Below are positions 7,888 through 15,883 of a stretch of 28,405 bases of DNA, one piece after another. How positions within the stretch are numbered: position 1 is the first letter of the stretch; every line of letters starts with the position of its first letter. The stretch is from Acidimicrobiaceae bacterium UBA7830 (GTDB lineage: Bacteria; Actinomycetota; Acidimicrobiia; Acidimicrobiales; Ilumatobacteraceae), in assembly GCA_002501485.1 (NCBI GenBank), contig DLTS01000095.1:11146-39550 (forward strand), written 5' to 3'. The notes beneath the pieces were generated by a model. It had not been told where the DNA came from, ran no database searches, and was given only the letters and a program-made list of their open reading frames with translations. A program made the position numbers and the translations under genes.

Positions 7888-9153
7888 ATGACACCGACTT
7901 CACACATGTTCGCCATTGAGGACTGCATGAGCCTTCTCGACGCATCGCCGTCGCCATTTCACGCAGTTGCCGAATGCTCAGCAAGGCTCACCGCCGCCGG
8001 TGCATCAGAATTGTCGCTCGCAGACGAATGGGACAGCTCATCGGTTGATGGGTTCCGATTCGTTCGCCGCGACGGTGCACTCATCGCCTGGAAAGCGCCA
8101 ACGACGCCGGCTCCCGCACCCGACATATTGCTCGTTGGTGCTCACACCGATTCACCATGTTTCAAACTCAAACCGAACCCTAACGTTCAGCACTACGGAT
8201 GGCACCAACTCGCCGTTGAGGTCTACGGAGGGATTCTCAACAACTCATGGCTCGATCGCGACCTGGGTCTCGCCGGACGAGTTGTGAGCAATGCTGGTAA
8301 GACCACGCTGGTACGAACCGGCGCGATCGCACGTATCCCACAACTTGCGATTCATCTCGATCGCGGCGTCAACGACGGGCTTCGCCTTGACCCTCAGACC
8401 CACCTCATGCCGATCTGGAGCGTCGACCAAGTGGGAGAGTCGGTTGTTGAACACTTACAGCGCCTCTCGGGTTTCGACTCAATTGCATGGTGGGATATCT
8501 CACTATTCGACACCCAGCCAGCGGCGCGTCTCGGCTCAGCACGAGAACTGCTCGCATCGGGCCGACTCGACAATCTCGTCTCGTGCTGGGCTGCGGTTGC
8601 GGCAATTTCAGTCACTTCGCATACCGACCAGCTCCAACTAATCGTGCTGAACGATCATGAAGAGGTCGGGTCAGCGAGCACTACCGGAGCGGGAGGGCCG
8701 ACACTCGAACAGGTGCTCACCCGAGTCGTCGCCGCGCGAGGTGGCTCCAGCGCTGACCTCGCCCGGGCTCTCAGCCGATCGATGTGTATTTCGGCCGACA
8801 ACGCGCACGCGCTTCACCCGAATTATCCAGACCGGCACGACCATGGACACGCCCCACAGATCAATAAAGGACCCGCCATCAAACTCAATGTCAATCAGCG
8901 GTACGCAACATCATCAACGACCGCTCAGCGATACGCAGCTATCTGCGAACGGGCAGGCCTTCCCACCCAAGTGTTCTCTTCCAAGAACAACATCCCGTGT
9001 GGGTCGACGATCGGGCCGATCACAGCAACCCGCCTCGGAATCGACACCATCGACATCGGAGTTCCACAACTCTCAATGCATTCGGCGCGCGAACTCTGCG
9101 GGGTTGACGACCCGGTCACGCTCGCTCAGTCATTCGTTGCATTCTGGTCGTGA
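7888..9153 (+). CDS. M18 family aminopeptidase (aspartyl aminopeptidase type)
   Basis: A 421-residue cytosolic zinc aminopeptidase that removes N-terminal, typically acidic, residues. All M18 landmarks are visible: DASPSPFHAV near the N-terminus, His86 in GAHTDSP, Asp228 in GRLDNL, the paired Glu258-Glu259 in NDHEEVGS, Asp304 in SADNAHALHPN, and His398 in LSMHSAREL. These correspond to the two-zinc site and catalytic Glu of characterised M18 enzymes. The frame is open to a GTG at 7831. I take the ATG at 7888, which has GAGGA 12 nt upstream. The ATG at 7906, or the ATG at 7927 with GAGG 5 nt upstream, are possible, but the latter leaves almost no residues before the conserved motif. The gene stands alone and its end overlaps plsC by 28 bp on the other strand. 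Confidence 0.93.
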   Translation: MTPTSHMFAIEDCMSLLDASPSPFHAVAECSARLTAAGASELSLADEWDSSSVDGFRFVRRDGALIAWKAPTTPAPAPDILLVGAHTDSPCFKLKPNPNVQHYGWHQLAVEVYGGILNNSWLDRDLGLAGRVVSNAGKTTLVRTGAIARIPQLAIHLDRGVNDGLRLDPQTHLMPIWSVDQVGESVVEHLQRLSGFDSIAWWDISLFDTQPAARLGSARELLASGRLDNLVSCWAAVAAISVTSHTDQLQLIVLNDHEEVGSASTTGAGGPTLEQVLTRVVAARGGSSADLARALSRSMCISADNAHALHPNYPDRHDHGHAPQINKGPAIKLNVNQRYATSSTTAQRYAAICERAGLPTQVFSSKNNIPCGSTIGPITATRLGIDTIDIGVPQLSMHSARELCGVDDPVTLAQSFVAFWS

Positions 9154-9854
9154 GATGTTTCTGGTGGGTACGACCAGCCCACCCCCACCATCGACATGTC
9201 GAACAGCCGCTGAAGTTCTGCATGTAACGCTGCGCTTTGCGCAGCGATCGCACTTCTTGGAACACGGCTACCCTCACCAACAGGAACATTCGGGTGCAAA
9301 GCCTCTCCAATCACCACACGAACCTTGCGCGGGTAGATGAATTTGGCCGACTTCGGCATCACTCGCTCAGAGCCGCCGATTCCCACGGGAATAATCGGAA
9401 CGCCTGCTTTCAGCGCAATATACACAGCGCCGTCGAACATCGACTGAACGACCGGACCAGACTTACGCTCGCCCTCTGGATACAGCACTAACGGTTCACC
9501 GGCCTCAAGAACGGTGACGGCTCGCTTCATTGCTTCTCGGTCTGCAGAACCTCGCGTCACTGGAATTGCGCCGAGAGATGAGAGCACCCAACCAAACCAT
9601 CTCGATGACCACATCGAATCTTTTCCAAGGAACCGCAGTCTGCGAGTGGTGAGGGCACCTGAAATCGGCGTGTCGATATACGAGCGATGCACCGGAGAGA
9701 GAACATAGGCGCCGGTCGCAGGCAGGTTTTCTCGCCCAATGATTGACATTCTCGTATACACCCGGATGCCACCCGACACGATGAAACGGCCGAAGCGATA
9801 GAACGCTTTTGAGGGCAACGTCTGGCCCACAAAATGAGCGTCGTACCTTGTCAT
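9126..9854 (-). CDS. plsC: 1-acyl-sn-glycerol-3-phosphate acyltransferase family protein
   Basis: A 242-residue PlsC-type acyltransferase, which acylates lysophosphatidic acid to phosphatidic acid at the membrane. The HX4D catalytic motif is HRSYID (His56, Asp61), the acceptor-binding motif is YPEGERKSG (residues 125-133), and VPIIPVGIGG forms the fourth conserved block. A hydrophobic amphipathic segment at about residues 18-35 could anchor it to the membrane. The frame is open to 9929, inside cmk. The ATG at 9854 lies 4 nt after the cmk stop and gives the usual family length. It ends the guaB1-cmk-plsC unit; in many actinobacteria and firmicutes plsC-like genes also follow cmk. The acceptor may differ, since actinobacteria carry several paralogues. 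The 3' end overlaps the aminopeptidase gene. Confidence 0.88.
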   Translation of the reverse strand: MTRYDAHFVGQTLPSKAFYRFGRFIVSGGIRVYTRMSIIGRENLPATGAYVLSPVHRSYIDTPISGALTTRRLRFLGKDSMWSSRWFGWVLSSLGAIPVTRGSADREAMKRAVTVLEAGEPLVLYPEGERKSGPVVQSMFDGAVYIALKAGVPIIPVGIGGSERVMPKSAKFIYPRKVRVVIGEALHPNVPVGEGSRVPRSAIAAQSAALHAELQRLFDMSMVGVGWSYPPETSHDQNATND

Positions 9855-9858
9855 GTGA

Positions 9859-10488
9859 TCAGCCTTGCACTCTTGAAAGAACGTCCGCAACGACATCATC
9901 GATTGACATTTCACTCGTATCGATGACAACTGCCTCTGAAGAAATACTCAGAGGGGATGCTTCACGGGTCTCATCTAGGCGATCTCGCTCAGCAATCGAG
10001 GCCTCAACAGCGTCGACATTGCCGCCAGATTCGGCAACACGACGTTCAGCTCGAACCTTCGGTGATGCCGTCACAAACAGTTTGAGATCAGCGTCTGGGA
10101 GCACCACAGTCGTGATATCACGTCCCTCAACCACCCCAGCTCCACGGTTGCGCACCCAAGCTCTCTGCAGTTCCACCAAGATGCTACGAACCTGGGGATT
10201 CGCCGCCACCGAACTCACCGCCGAGGTTACCTCCGGACCTCTGATGGCCGACGTCGCATCCACTCCGTCAACTACGACCCGATCGACCCCAACATCGAGC
10301 TCAAGTTGGCCGCACACCTCGATGACAGCATGGGCATCGGCTGGGTCGATCTCTCGAGCAAGCACTCCAAACGTGACCGCTCGGTACATCGCTCCGGTAT
10401 CGAGGTAGTCAACGCCAAGTTCGGCCGCGACTCGACGCGCAACCGTGCTTTTGCCTGCGCCAGCGGGACCATCGATTGCAATGATCAC
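9859..10488 (-). CDS. cmk: Cytidylate kinase
   Basis: Phosphorylates CMP and dCMP with ATP in pyrimidine nucleotide recycling. The protein begins with IIAIDGPAGAGKST (P-loop at residues about 7-15), then YLDTGAMYRAVTFGVLA (CMP-binding), VEGRDITTVVLPDADLKLFVTAS and RAERR, all typical of Cmk. Its 209 residues are close to the family norm of about 220. The frame is open far upstream inside guaB1, so the start has to be chosen. The GTG at 10488 has GGTGA (10496-10500) 7 nt upstream and begins exactly at the P-loop strand, as in other Cmk proteins. It starts 7 nt after the guaB1 stop and is followed after 4 nt by plsC, so the three form one unit. Confidence 0.95.
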   Translation of the reverse strand: MIIAIDGPAGAGKSTVARRVAAELGVDYLDTGAMYRAVTFGVLAREIDPADAHAVIEVCGQLELDVGVDRVVVDGVDATSAIRGPEVTSAVSSVAANPQVRSILVELQRAWVRNRGAGVVEGRDITTVVLPDADLKLFVTASPKVRAERRVAESGGNVDAVEASIAERDRLDETREASPLSISSEAVVIDTSEMSIDDVVADVLSRVQG

Positions 10489-10495
10489 CGAAAGT

Positions 10496-11932
10496 TCACC
10501 AACTCGTTCCGAGTGGGCGGCCCTCTTCGTATCCGGCGTGACTCTGCACTCCCACGACCGCTCGCTCATGAAACTCTGGAATTGTTCCCGCACCCGCATA
10601 GGTGCACGATGATCGCACGCCAGCAACGATCTGATCGATGATGTCCTCGACTCCGGGTTGCTGAGTATCGAGGTACATCCGCGAGGTACTAATTCCCTCT
10701 TCAAACAGTTCTTTGCGAGCGCGCTCAAGCTCATCGTCATCACGACTACGGTTTTTCACGGCGCGATTCGACGCCATACCGAAACTCTCCTTATAGAGAC
10801 GTCCGTCGGTATCGCGCTGCACATCGGCAGCGGACTCGTAGGTGCCAGCAAACCATGAACCAAACATGACGTTTGCCGCACCTCCCGCAAGCGCGAGCGC
10901 AACGTCTCGAGGGAAACGCACACCACCGTCCGCCCAAATGGCTCCGCCGAGTCGGGCAGCCTCATCAGCGCACTCAACAACGGCGGAGAATTGGGGTCGG
11001 CCAACTCCAGTCATCATTCGAGTCGTACACATCGCACCCGGACCAACACCCACCTTCACGATGTCTGCTCCCGCCTCGATGAGATGCCGTGTCCCTTCTT
11101 CGGTGACCACATTTCCTGCAACAATTTTCATTTCAGGAACCGCTGCGCGAACCTGTTCAACCACCTCGAGCATCTTCGATTGATGTCCGTGTGCCGTGTC
11201 GACAACGAGCACATCGACTCCCATTCCTGCGAGTGCCTTCGCTCGACCGGTGGGGTCAGCATTAATTCCCACCGCCACTGAAATGAGCAGCCGCCCGTCG
11301 GCATCAACCGCCGGACGATAAATCGTCGATCGAAGGGCGCCCTTTCGCGTCATCACACCGATGAGCCGGCCATCCCCACCGACGACCGGGGCAACTGAAA
11401 GGCGTTGCTCACCAAGAATGTCAAATGCTGATGGAGCGTCGATGCTGTCGGGAAGCGTCACCAACTCTCGAGACATGACATGACGCACCTGAGTGAATCG
11501 ATCGAAACCAGCTGCATCTTCCTCAGTGAAAATGCCGACCGGACACCCGCTGTCATCGATAACGACGATTGCATCCTGCGCTCGTTTGTGAATCAGTTGC
11601 AGAGCGTCGCCAATGGTGTTGCCAGGGGTCAGCGTGATCGGCGTCTCGAAAAGAGGGTGACGTGCCTTCACCCAGCTCACCACTGATTCGATGACATCGG
11701 TTGGAATGTCCTGAGGAAGCACCGTGATGCCGCCGCGACGAGCAACGACCTCGGCCATACGGCGACCTGCGACCGCCGTCATGTTCGACACCACAATCGG
11801 AATCGTCGTTCCGATGCCGTCAGGAGTTGCTAGATCAACGCCAAAGCGAGATCCAACCGTTGAAAGGCTTGGAACCATGAAGACGTCGTTGTATGTGAGG
11901 TCGTGGGCGTTATTCGGGTGCAGCATTCGCAT
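10496..11932 (-). CDS. guaB1: GuaB1-type IMP dehydrogenase family protein (probable GMP reductase)
   Basis: A 478-residue IMPDH/GMPR-family barrel with an inserted CBS pair at about residues 95-205. The catalytic loop GVGPGAMCTTRMMTGVG places the nucleophilic Cys at 302 with Thr303-Thr304. The length and loop match mycobacterial GuaB1 (about 479 residues), which has been shown to act as a GMP reductase (GMP to IMP with NADPH) rather than as IMP dehydrogenase. I infer the same activity here. CBS domains suggest control by purine nucleotides. The ATG at 11932 has a perfect AGGAGG 5 nt upstream. A second ATG is at 11926. It leads the guaB1-cmk-plsC unit and diverges from the hydrolase gene at 12035. 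Confidence 0.92.
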   Translation of the reverse strand: MRMLHPNNAHDLTYNDVFMVPSLSTVGSRFGVDLATPDGIGTTIPIVVSNMTAVAGRRMAEVVARRGGITVLPQDIPTDVIESVVSWVKARHPLFETPITLTPGNTIGDALQLIHKRAQDAIVVIDDSGCPVGIFTEEDAAGFDRFTQVRHVMSRELVTLPDSIDAPSAFDILGEQRLSVAPVVGGDGRLIGVMTRKGALRSTIYRPAVDADGRLLISVAVGINADPTGRAKALAGMGVDVLVVDTAHGHQSKMLEVVEQVRAAVPEMKIVAGNVVTEEGTRHLIEAGADIVKVGVGPGAMCTTRMMTGVGRPQFSAVVECADEAARLGGAIWADGGVRFPRDVALALAGGAANVMFGSWFAGTYESAADVQRDTDGRLYKESFGMASNRAVKNRSRDDDELERARKELFEEGISTSRMYLDTQQPGVEDIIDQIVAGVRSSCTYAGAGTIPEFHERAVVGVQSHAGYEEGRPLGTSW

Positions 11933-11937
11933 GAGGT

Positions 11938-11943
11938 CCTCCT
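11938..11943 (-). promoter_or_regulatory. Strong Shine-Dalgarno site of guaB1
   Basis: AGGAGG on the minus strand, 5 nt before the ATG at 11932. It is the only consensus site at optimal spacing before the first gene of a unit in this window, so guaB1 is predicted to have a normal leader. Confidence 0.75.
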
Positions 11944-11957
11944 CGGACGGCGCAATA

Positions 11958-11963
11958 ATGCTA
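11958..11963 (-). promoter_or_regulatory. Possible -10 element for guaB1-cmk-plsC
   Basis: TAGCAT on the minus strand, 25 nt before the guaB1 ATG. It would give a leader of about 18 nt that just includes the AGGAGG site. No clear -35 is present. Confidence 0.35.
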
Positions 11964-12020
11964 ACCCTCCAGGAGAAGAGGCCAACGCAACACCATGCAT
12001 TTCCCTCGAAGAAATCCGTC

Positions 12021-12026
12021 TAAGGT
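12021..12026 (+). promoter_or_regulatory. Candidate -10 element, leaderless, for hydrolase-tsaC
   Basis: TAAGGT, 8 nt before the ATG at 12035. The AAGG core could instead serve as a weak Shine-Dalgarno site, so this case is ambiguous. Confidence 0.42.
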
Positions 12027-12034
12027 CAACATCT

Positions 12035-12742
12035 ATGGCCGAAACCATCGACAACACCCCCGTAATGTGCGTGCACGGATGGGGAGGATCATTTGCAACG
12101 ACATGGGAGCGAAACGGATTCACCGCCCTTCTCGCAGATGCTGGGCGTCCTGTGATCGGAGTTGATCTCCTCGGCCATGGCGAAGCCCCAAAACCGCACG
12201 AGCCAGAGGCGTATGCAGATCTCACGACCCGAGTAGTTGATGCACTCCCCGACGATGGAACAGCGATCGACGCCGTTGGCTTCTCAATGGGAGCGCTGAC
12301 CCTCCTTAGAACCGCAACGGAACATCCGGGCGCATTCAGACGGCTCGTTCTCGCTGGCATCGGGAAAAACGTGTTTGAACGCGACAACGACCGAACCGCG
12401 AAGATCGTTGCAGCAGTTGATGGAAACGGTGATCCAGAAGACAATGTCTCTCGGCTCTTCGCTCAGTACGCAGGCCAGTCAGGCAATGACTCGGCTGCGC
12501 TGTCTGCAGTGCTGAAACAGCCCCAACGAGTTCGTCTCACCGACGAATCGCTGGCCGGCGTCAACTGCGAGATTCTCGTCATCGTTGGCGACAAAGATTT
12601 CGTATACCCGGCCGACCAACTGGTCGACACTCTCCCAAACGCTCAGGGGACAGTGCTGAAGAACGTCGACCACTTTGCAACTCCTGAGTCATTCGATTTC
12701 GTTGATGCTGTCCTCGAATTTCTTGACGCAATTCCAACGTGA
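12035..12742 (+). CDS. Alpha/beta hydrolase fold protein
   Basis: A 235-residue alpha/beta hydrolase of unknown substrate. The oxyanion segment is VHGWGGSF (residues 13-20), the GVDLLGHGEAPKP loop is typical of esterase/thioesterase-like members, the nucleophile is Ser84 in GFSMGA, the acid is Asp188 in VGDKDF, and the base is His213 in VDHF. The frame is open to 11903, but that would overlap guaB1. The ATG at 12035 starts just before the first strand and has TAAGGT 8 nt upstream. Its TGA overlaps the GTG start of tsaC (GTGA), implying coupled translation with the t6A synthase. The pairing gives no clear functional link. It is not closely similar to the hydrolase at 2498-3274. Confidence 0.85.
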   Translation: MAETIDNTPVMCVHGWGGSFATTWERNGFTALLADAGRPVIGVDLLGHGEAPKPHEPEAYADLTTRVVDALPDDGTAIDAVGFSMGALTLLRTATEHPGAFRRLVLAGIGKNVFERDNDRTAKIVAAVDGNGDPEDNVSRLFAQYAGQSGNDSAALSAVLKQPQRVRLTDESLAGVNCEILVIVGDKDFVYPADQLVDTLPNAQGTVLKNVDHFATPESFDFVDAVLEFLDAIPT

Positions 12743-13689
12743 CCACTCGACCAATCGGTATCTCATCAGACCCATCTCGGGCAGCCGAGGTGCTCCGCAA
12801 TGGAGGTCTCGTCGCGATTCCCACCGAAACCGTGTACGGCCTGGCCGCCGATGTGACGATGCCGGAGGCAGTTGAGCGAATTTTCTCCACCAAAGATCGA
12901 CCCACCGGGCATCCCCTCATCATCCACGTCGCTCATCTTGAGATCGCAGAGCGGTGGGCTGATCTCAGTTCGCCCACCGCCCAGATCCTCGCCACAAAGT
13001 GCTGGCCAGGGCCGCTTACCCTGCTCGCCGAGCGACGCCCACAAGTTTCTGACATCGTGACGGGCGGCCGGCCAACTGTCGGCATTCGCGTGCCAGCTCA
13101 CCCGCTCTCCCAACAACTCCTCGCCGAACACGGAGGGGCGATCGCCGCCCCATCTGCGAACAGATTTGGGAAAGTCAGTCCCACCACCGCCCAACATGTC
13201 ATCGATGACATTGGCAATTACCTTGACCCTGAACGCGACCTCATCCTTGACGGCGGCCCGTGCAGAGTTGGCGTTGAAAGCACCATTATCGACATCACGA
13301 CCGAACCTGCGCAGCTCCTCCGACCGGGCGGCATCTCCTCCGAGACCATCGCAGAACTCATCGGCGATGTCGATGAGGCCTCCGGCCCGTCACGAACAGC
13401 GGGCATGATGGTCTCGCACTACGCCCCTCGAACCAAGTTGGTGCTTGTTGAACCGGGTGATCCGCTTCCCGACACATCAACTGATGAGGTGTACATCATC
13501 GACTGCGCGCAAGATCTTGTGAAGGCGGCCCACGGCCTCTACTCAGAACTGAGAGCCGCTGATGCTGCGGAGGTATCGCTGATCGTCGCCCTGATGCCCC
13601 CAAAAGAAGGGCTTGGAAATGCTCTCCGTGACCGGCTCACCAAGGCCGCTGCTGATCAGGGTCGAGGGTCTGCCAGTCAAGTTGGTTGA
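12739..13689 (+). CDS. tsaC: L-threonylcarbamoyladenylate synthase (Sua5/YrdC family)
   Basis: Makes threonylcarbamoyl-AMP from threonine, bicarbonate and ATP, the first step of the t6A37 modification of ANN-decoding tRNAs. The YrdC domain is clear: GGLVAIPTETVYGLAADV, IFSTKDRPTGHPLIIHV with the conserved Lys, WPGPLTLL, VGIRVPAHP and APSANRFGKVSPT. At 316 residues it is longer than TsaC and has the Sua5-type linker GMMVSHYAPRT and a C-terminal domain ending NALRDRLTKAA, so it is the Sua5 form. The GTG start at 12739 overlaps the TGA of the upstream hydrolase (GTGA). The last 53 bp overlap the J-domain gene on the opposite strand. Other t6A genes (tsaB, tsaD, tsaE) are not in view. Confidence 0.94.
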   Translation: MTTRPIGISSDPSRAAEVLRNGGLVAIPTETVYGLAADVTMPEAVERIFSTKDRPTGHPLIIHVAHLEIAERWADLSSPTAQILATKCWPGPLTLLAERRPQVSDIVTGGRPTVGIRVPAHPLSQQLLAEHGGAIAAPSANRFGKVSPTTAQHVIDDIGNYLDPERDLILDGGPCRVGVESTIIDITTEPAQLLRPGGISSETIAELIGDVDEASGPSRTAGMMVSHYAPRTKLVLVEPGDPLPDTSTDEVYIIDCAQDLVKAAHGLYSELRAADAAEVSLIVALMPPKEGLGNALRDRLTKAAADQGRGSASQVG

Positions 13690-14212
13690 GTTGATCGATC
13701 CAGACATCACGAATCGCCTCAATATTGACTCCTCGCAGAGACTCTCCGGTCGCTGACACGGTCACCGTCGTCGCTCCGGCATCAGGAACCAACTCAAGGC
13801 GACACCAGACCGAGTACGGATCATGCATATCGACCTCGAGCAGATACGGCGGATCTTCATCGATGATCTCACCAACCCAAGACGCAACAACTCGTAGCGC
13901 CTCGCAAGCCTCGACCGGCAGCACATCGATAGTGAACGAAGGATGGTCTCGCTGTACCGGCTGTTGGGATGGCGTTGTTGCCCGGGTGGAGTTGGCAGTT
14001 GAGTCAACAAAGATGTGCCCTTCAACATAGGCGAGGGCAATATCGCCTGACCGGTTGACCTCGGCCATCAATTCCGGGTTGCCGCCTCGGCGATCAGGGT
14101 GGAATTTGCGGGCAAGCCGACGACGAGCGGCGATGACCTCCGCGCGTGTGGCTCGGCCTTTTTGAAGACCCAATCGAGCAAACGCAGTGTCGACCTCACG
14201 TTTCGTTGACAT
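13637..14212 (-). CDS. J-domain protein with a novel C-terminal region
   Basis: A 191-residue protein whose first about 65 residues form a J-domain: the tetrapeptide region RKFHPDRRGG has the HPD motif at residues 38-40, which in DnaJ proteins stimulates DnaK ATPase. There is no Gly/Phe region or zinc-finger domain, so it is a type III (J-domain-only) co-chaperone. After a polar linker (about 70-90), residues 92-190 form a mixed alpha/beta region with many acidic residues that I do not recognise, likely the client-binding part. It starts 2 nt after the ctaA stop, so it is probably translated from the same mRNA, which raises the possibility of a role in heme A or oxidase assembly (inference only). 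Its end overlaps tsaC by 53 bp. Confidence 0.82.
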   Translation of the reverse strand: MSTKREVDTAFARLGLQKGRATRAEVIAARRRLARKFHPDRRGGNPELMAEVNRSGDIALAYVEGHIFVDSTANSTRATTPSQQPVQRDHPSFTIDVLPVEACEALRVVASWVGEIIDEDPPYLLEVDMHDPYSVWCRLELVPDAGATTVTVSATGESLRGVNIEAIRDVWIDQLNQLDWQTLDPDQQRPW

Positions 14213-14214
14213 GA

Positions 14215-15102
14215 CTAACGAACCAAGCTCACCGCTGGCCGAGAGGTATCGAGCAGGAGTTGAGTTGTCGCTACATAGAGCAATGACGCGCCCGCAACGT
14301 GAGCAAGCACGAGTAACTCAGGGACACCCGTGAAGTATTGGACGTATCCGATGACCGCCTGCAACATTGCAACCGTCAACCACTTCGTGAACCCCTCTTG
14401 CAGGTACTGCTGATCTTGGGCTGACGCTCGAAGACGAACCACCAAGACAACCGCCGCTATGAGCGTCGCAATCACGCTCGCTCCATGAATCCTGGCAACG
14501 GTTGAAATATCAACATTCAAACGAACGGCGTTCTCATCACCCGCATGAGGGCCTGCTCCGGTCACCACCGTTCCCGTCACCACCGCCACCGTGACACCAA
14601 GCGCAATAACTCGCACCAGCATCGTCGAAGGCTCCGACGAAACCTGTTTACGCCCGACACCGTCAGGTTCGCTCGCACGACGCACGAGCACAGCGCCTGC
14701 CGAGATCAACGCCATCGACAGCAACAGGTGCCCCTGCACTGCATACGGATGTAGGTCAACCCAGACCGTAACCGCACCAAGGAATGCGTTCGCAAAGACA
14801 CCCACCACCAGCGACCACGACCACCACACCAGGTCTCGACGACGTGGAGACCGCACATACGAGCCCAACACCGCAGCCGCCACAGCCACCACGACGACAC
14901 CGGTCAACAGCCGATTCACTTGCTCAATTGCCGCATGAGCAGAGGAGACATCAATGAGCTTCTCGCTGTTGCAATTTGGCCAATCATCACAACCTAACCC
15001 GCTGTTGGTGAGACGAACTGCGGCCCCGGTGACGATAATGCCGATCAACGCAATCAACGCAAAATACGCCGAGCGCTGATACGCCGAAGGCTGCAACCGC
15101 AT
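14215..15102 (-). CDS. ctaA: Heme A synthase (COX15/CtaA family)
   Basis: Oxidises the C8 methyl of heme O to the formyl group of heme A for aa3-type cytochrome oxidase, in the cytoplasmic membrane. The 295-residue protein has about eight hydrophobic segments. VTGAAVRLTNSGLGCDDWPNC (in which Cys38 and Cys44 form the typical Cys pair) is the family signature. The heme-ligand histidines His125, His206 and His268 are visible, while the position of the first ligand (the EXXHR-type motif) reads EQVNR with Asn63, a substitution I recall from actinobacterial CtaA. The ATG at 15102 has TAGCAT 6 nt upstream (leaderless). The J-domain gene follows after 2 nt. ctaB and the oxidase genes are not in the window. 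Confidence 0.92.
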   Translation of the reverse strand: MRLQPSAYQRSAYFALIALIGIIVTGAAVRLTNSGLGCDDWPNCNSEKLIDVSSAHAAIEQVNRLLTGVVVVAVAAAVLGSYVRSPRRRDLVWWSWSLVVGVFANAFLGAVTVWVDLHPYAVQGHLLLSMALISAGAVLVRRASEPDGVGRKQVSSEPSTMLVRVIALGVTVAVVTGTVVTGAGPHAGDENAVRLNVDISTVARIHGASVIATLIAAVVLVVRLRASAQDQQYLQEGFTKWLTVAMLQAVIGYVQYFTGVPELLVLAHVAGASLLYVATTQLLLDTSRPAVSLVR

Positions 15103-15108
15103 GGTTCG

Positions 15109-15114
15109 ATGCTA
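15109..15114 (-). promoter_or_regulatory. Candidate -10 element, leaderless, for ctaA and the J-domain gene
   Basis: TAGCAT on the minus strand, 6 nt before the ATG at 15102. The upstream gap 15103-15187 (85 bp) also contains a weak GCCGG/CCGGC inverted repeat without a T-run. Confidence 0.48.
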
Positions 15115-15187
15115 CGACCGAGAACCTTCAGCGCGCCAAAGGGTCGACGAAATAACTGCCGGTTACTCCTCCGGCACTGTCGCCCAG

Positions 15188-15865
15188 TCAGCGGGTGCGT
15201 TCACCCGAGGACAAATGCTCGACATCAGAGAGTTTGACCAAATTGAACGAATGCACGTCACCGACCCTCATCGACTCGAGTCGCGAGATAGAGGTATGCA
15301 TCAATACAAACCGGTCAAATTCCCATGGAGTAGGCATAAGGCCCAACATGTACCCGATTGACACCGTGTTCGTCCCAGCGTGAGCGACGAGGAGAATGCG
15401 CTTCCCCGGGGCATCTATTTCCCACACCGGAAGTTCGTCGTCGCGTCGACGGATGCCTCGCTCGGCAAGAAACATCTCCACACCAAGATGAATGCGATCG
15501 ACGAACGACCGAACCGACTCGCCGTCTTGCAGTCCATGCCAACGCTCCACGGGTGAGCGCTGCCTAAGTTCTGCATACGCCTGCTCAGCTTTTTCCACCG
15601 GAGTTCCAGCCCAGCCCGGGTCTCGAATCTCTTCAAGCCAGGGTGCAATCACCTCTTGGCGGCCGAGTCGCGAAAGAAGCGGCGCCGCAGTTTGCCGAGC
15701 CCGAGTGAGCGGCGACACAAGAATCTCATCGAATGTCTCACCCTCAAGGGCATCAGCGAGCCGTTCGGCCTGCCGGTGACCCAGATCAGTAAGCGGAGGG
15801 TCGACAACATTCAAACCACCCTTCACCCACTCGGGTTGTCCGTGACGAACGAGCACGATCTCCAT
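15188..15865 (-). CDS. Histidine phosphatase (phosphoglycerate mutase family) protein
   Basis: A 225-residue member of the histidine phosphatase superfamily. The phospho-accepting motif LVRHGQPEW puts the nucleophile at His8, SPLTRARQTA carries the phosphate-binding Arg, and LLVAHAGTNT gives the second catalytic His162. The segment EEIRDPGWAG is where the acid residue of this family lies. The substrate is unknown; cofactor-dependent mutase, phosphatase or nucleotide phosphatase are all possible. The frame is open to 15997 but would cross the divergent gene. The ATG at 15865 lies right at the first strand and has TACCGT 8 nt upstream. It diverges from the DUF2510 gene with only 24 bp between the start codons. 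Confidence 0.9.
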   Translation of the reverse strand: MEIVLVRHGQPEWVKGGLNVVDPPLTDLGHRQAERLADALEGETFDEILVSPLTRARQTAAPLLSRLGRQEVIAPWLEEIRDPGWAGTPVEKAEQAYAELRQRSPVERWHGLQDGESVRSFVDRIHLGVEMFLAERGIRRRDDELPVWEIDAPGKRILLVAHAGTNTVSIGYMLGLMPTPWEFDRFVLMHTSISRLESMRVGDVHSFNLVKLSDVEHLSSGERTR

Positions 15866-15873
15866 CGCAATAG

Positions 15874-15883
15874 ACGGTACCGT
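15874..15883. promoter_or_regulatory. Palindromic bidirectional -10 element (symmetric leaderless promoter)
   Basis: ACGGTACCGT is a perfect 10-bp palindrome. It contains TACCGT on both strands: plus 15878-15883, 6 nt before the GTG at 15890, and minus 15874-15879, 8 nt before the ATG at 15865. One symmetric element can thus serve as -10 for both genes, with both transcripts starting near the start codon. Functional use is inferred from spacing. Confidence 0.5.

Noticed and set aside
8657..9340. 227-codon plus-strand frame across the M18 aminopeptidase and plsC ends
   Set aside because: Low-complexity Ser/Arg/Pro-rich translation in another frame of the M18 gene, which has all its zinc ligands.
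11830..12444. 204-codon minus-strand frame across guaB1 and the alpha/beta hydrolase
   Set aside because: It is antisense to the hydrolase catalytic motifs and overlaps the guaB1 start; the Ser/Arg-rich translation looks non-coding.
15150..15175. GCCGG/CCGGC inverted repeat between the histidine phosphatase and ctaA, as a terminator
   Set aside because: Only 5-bp arms, an 8-nt loop and no T-run.
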